DNA of 21,709 bases from a virus: positions 1 through 21,709 of the IMG/VR virus record IMGVR_UViG_3300046690_000528; one strand, written 5' to 3'. The first letter of the stretch is position 1. Every line of letters begins with the position of its first letter. The position numbers and the translations under genes were made by a program. Shown here in pieces: positions 21,612-21,709 of this stretch. The notes below the pieces were generated by a model. It worked only from the letters and a program-made list of their open reading frames with translations. It did not search any database and had not been told where the DNA came from.

Positions 21612-21709
21612 TGTTGATTTGCATGGAATCCTGACCCACGATTTGCATTGAATTCTGACCCACCCGTTGGACCAGCTTTGCGGGTTATTCGGTGGGTATC
21701 TGGGTCTTC
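21612..21709. mobile_element. Terminus of an IS21-family-like insertion sequence
   Basis: The sequence starts with TGTTGATTTGCATGG and holds two tandem 24-bp repeats (21616-21639 and 21640-21663) of the type GATTTGCAT(G/T)GAAT(C/T)CTGACCCAC, identical except for two positions. A third partial match (GTGGGTATCTGGG) may follow. IS21-type elements have TG...CA ends with several internal terminal repeats of this kind. The other end and the istA/istB genes lie outside the window. The exact junction (21611-21614) cannot be fixed without the target duplication. Confidence 0.75.

Noticed and set aside
1-21709. CRISPR array, rRNA or tRNA genes
   Set aside because: No regular repeat-spacer array and no rRNA- or tRNA-like segment was seen on either strand.

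Overview
The window looks like one end of a prophage in a Burkholderia/Paraburkholderia-type betaproteobacterium. The evidence is the high-GC late-gene cassette of a siphophage-like element, the intergenic AAGC(A/G)GCCATT repeat fragments that I recall from Burkholderiaceae genomes, and an E. coli-type LexA box. This taxonomic call is inference; nothing was searched.

Layout from left to right. Positions 1-120 hold the N-terminus of a leftward tyrosine-type phage integrase that runs off the window. It is preceded by a regulatory/att-like region (140-419) with six TGTAGCA motifs, two pairs of them spaced exactly 11 bp. From about 420 to 7600 lies an accessory ('moron') region with much non-coding sequence. 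It contains a one-TM beta-rich protein resembling the Cap15-type effector fold, a three-TM protein gene broken by an in-frame TGA, a two-TM coiled-coil protein, a Cys-rich lipoprotein, and a single-gene AAA ATPase-TOPRIM protein of the OLD/PARIS-like class.

From about 7640 to 10180 lies a DNA-metabolism block: an SRAP (HMCES/YedK-type) protein and a Dam-like N6-adenine methylase, both leftward, and a small rightward gene with a near-perfect LexA box directly upstream. The leftward lysis cassette follows (10180-12199). In transcription order it is GH24 endolysin, a multi-TM membrane protein, a holin and Rz/Rz1, joined by 4-nt overlaps. Two strong intrinsic terminators separate it from the structural genes.

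The leftward structural genes (12332-21611), in transcription order, are tape measure protein, a minor tail protein, a DUF1833-like protein, an NlpC/P60 tail assembly protein, a gpJ-like tail tip protein, a beta-helix tailspike and a small membrane protein. The right edge (from about 21612) is the terminus of an IS21-family-like insertion sequence that cuts off the 5' part of the tape measure gene. The prophage is therefore probably defective for virion production, while its accessory and SOS-linked genes look intact, apart from the TGA-interrupted gene.

The most interesting material is the accessory stretch between the lysis module and the integrase, a place where prophages often carry anti-phage or lysogenic-conversion genes. 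The candidates there are the fused ATPase-nuclease, the Cap15-like membrane protein with its broken membrane partner, and the uncharacterised lipoprotein.
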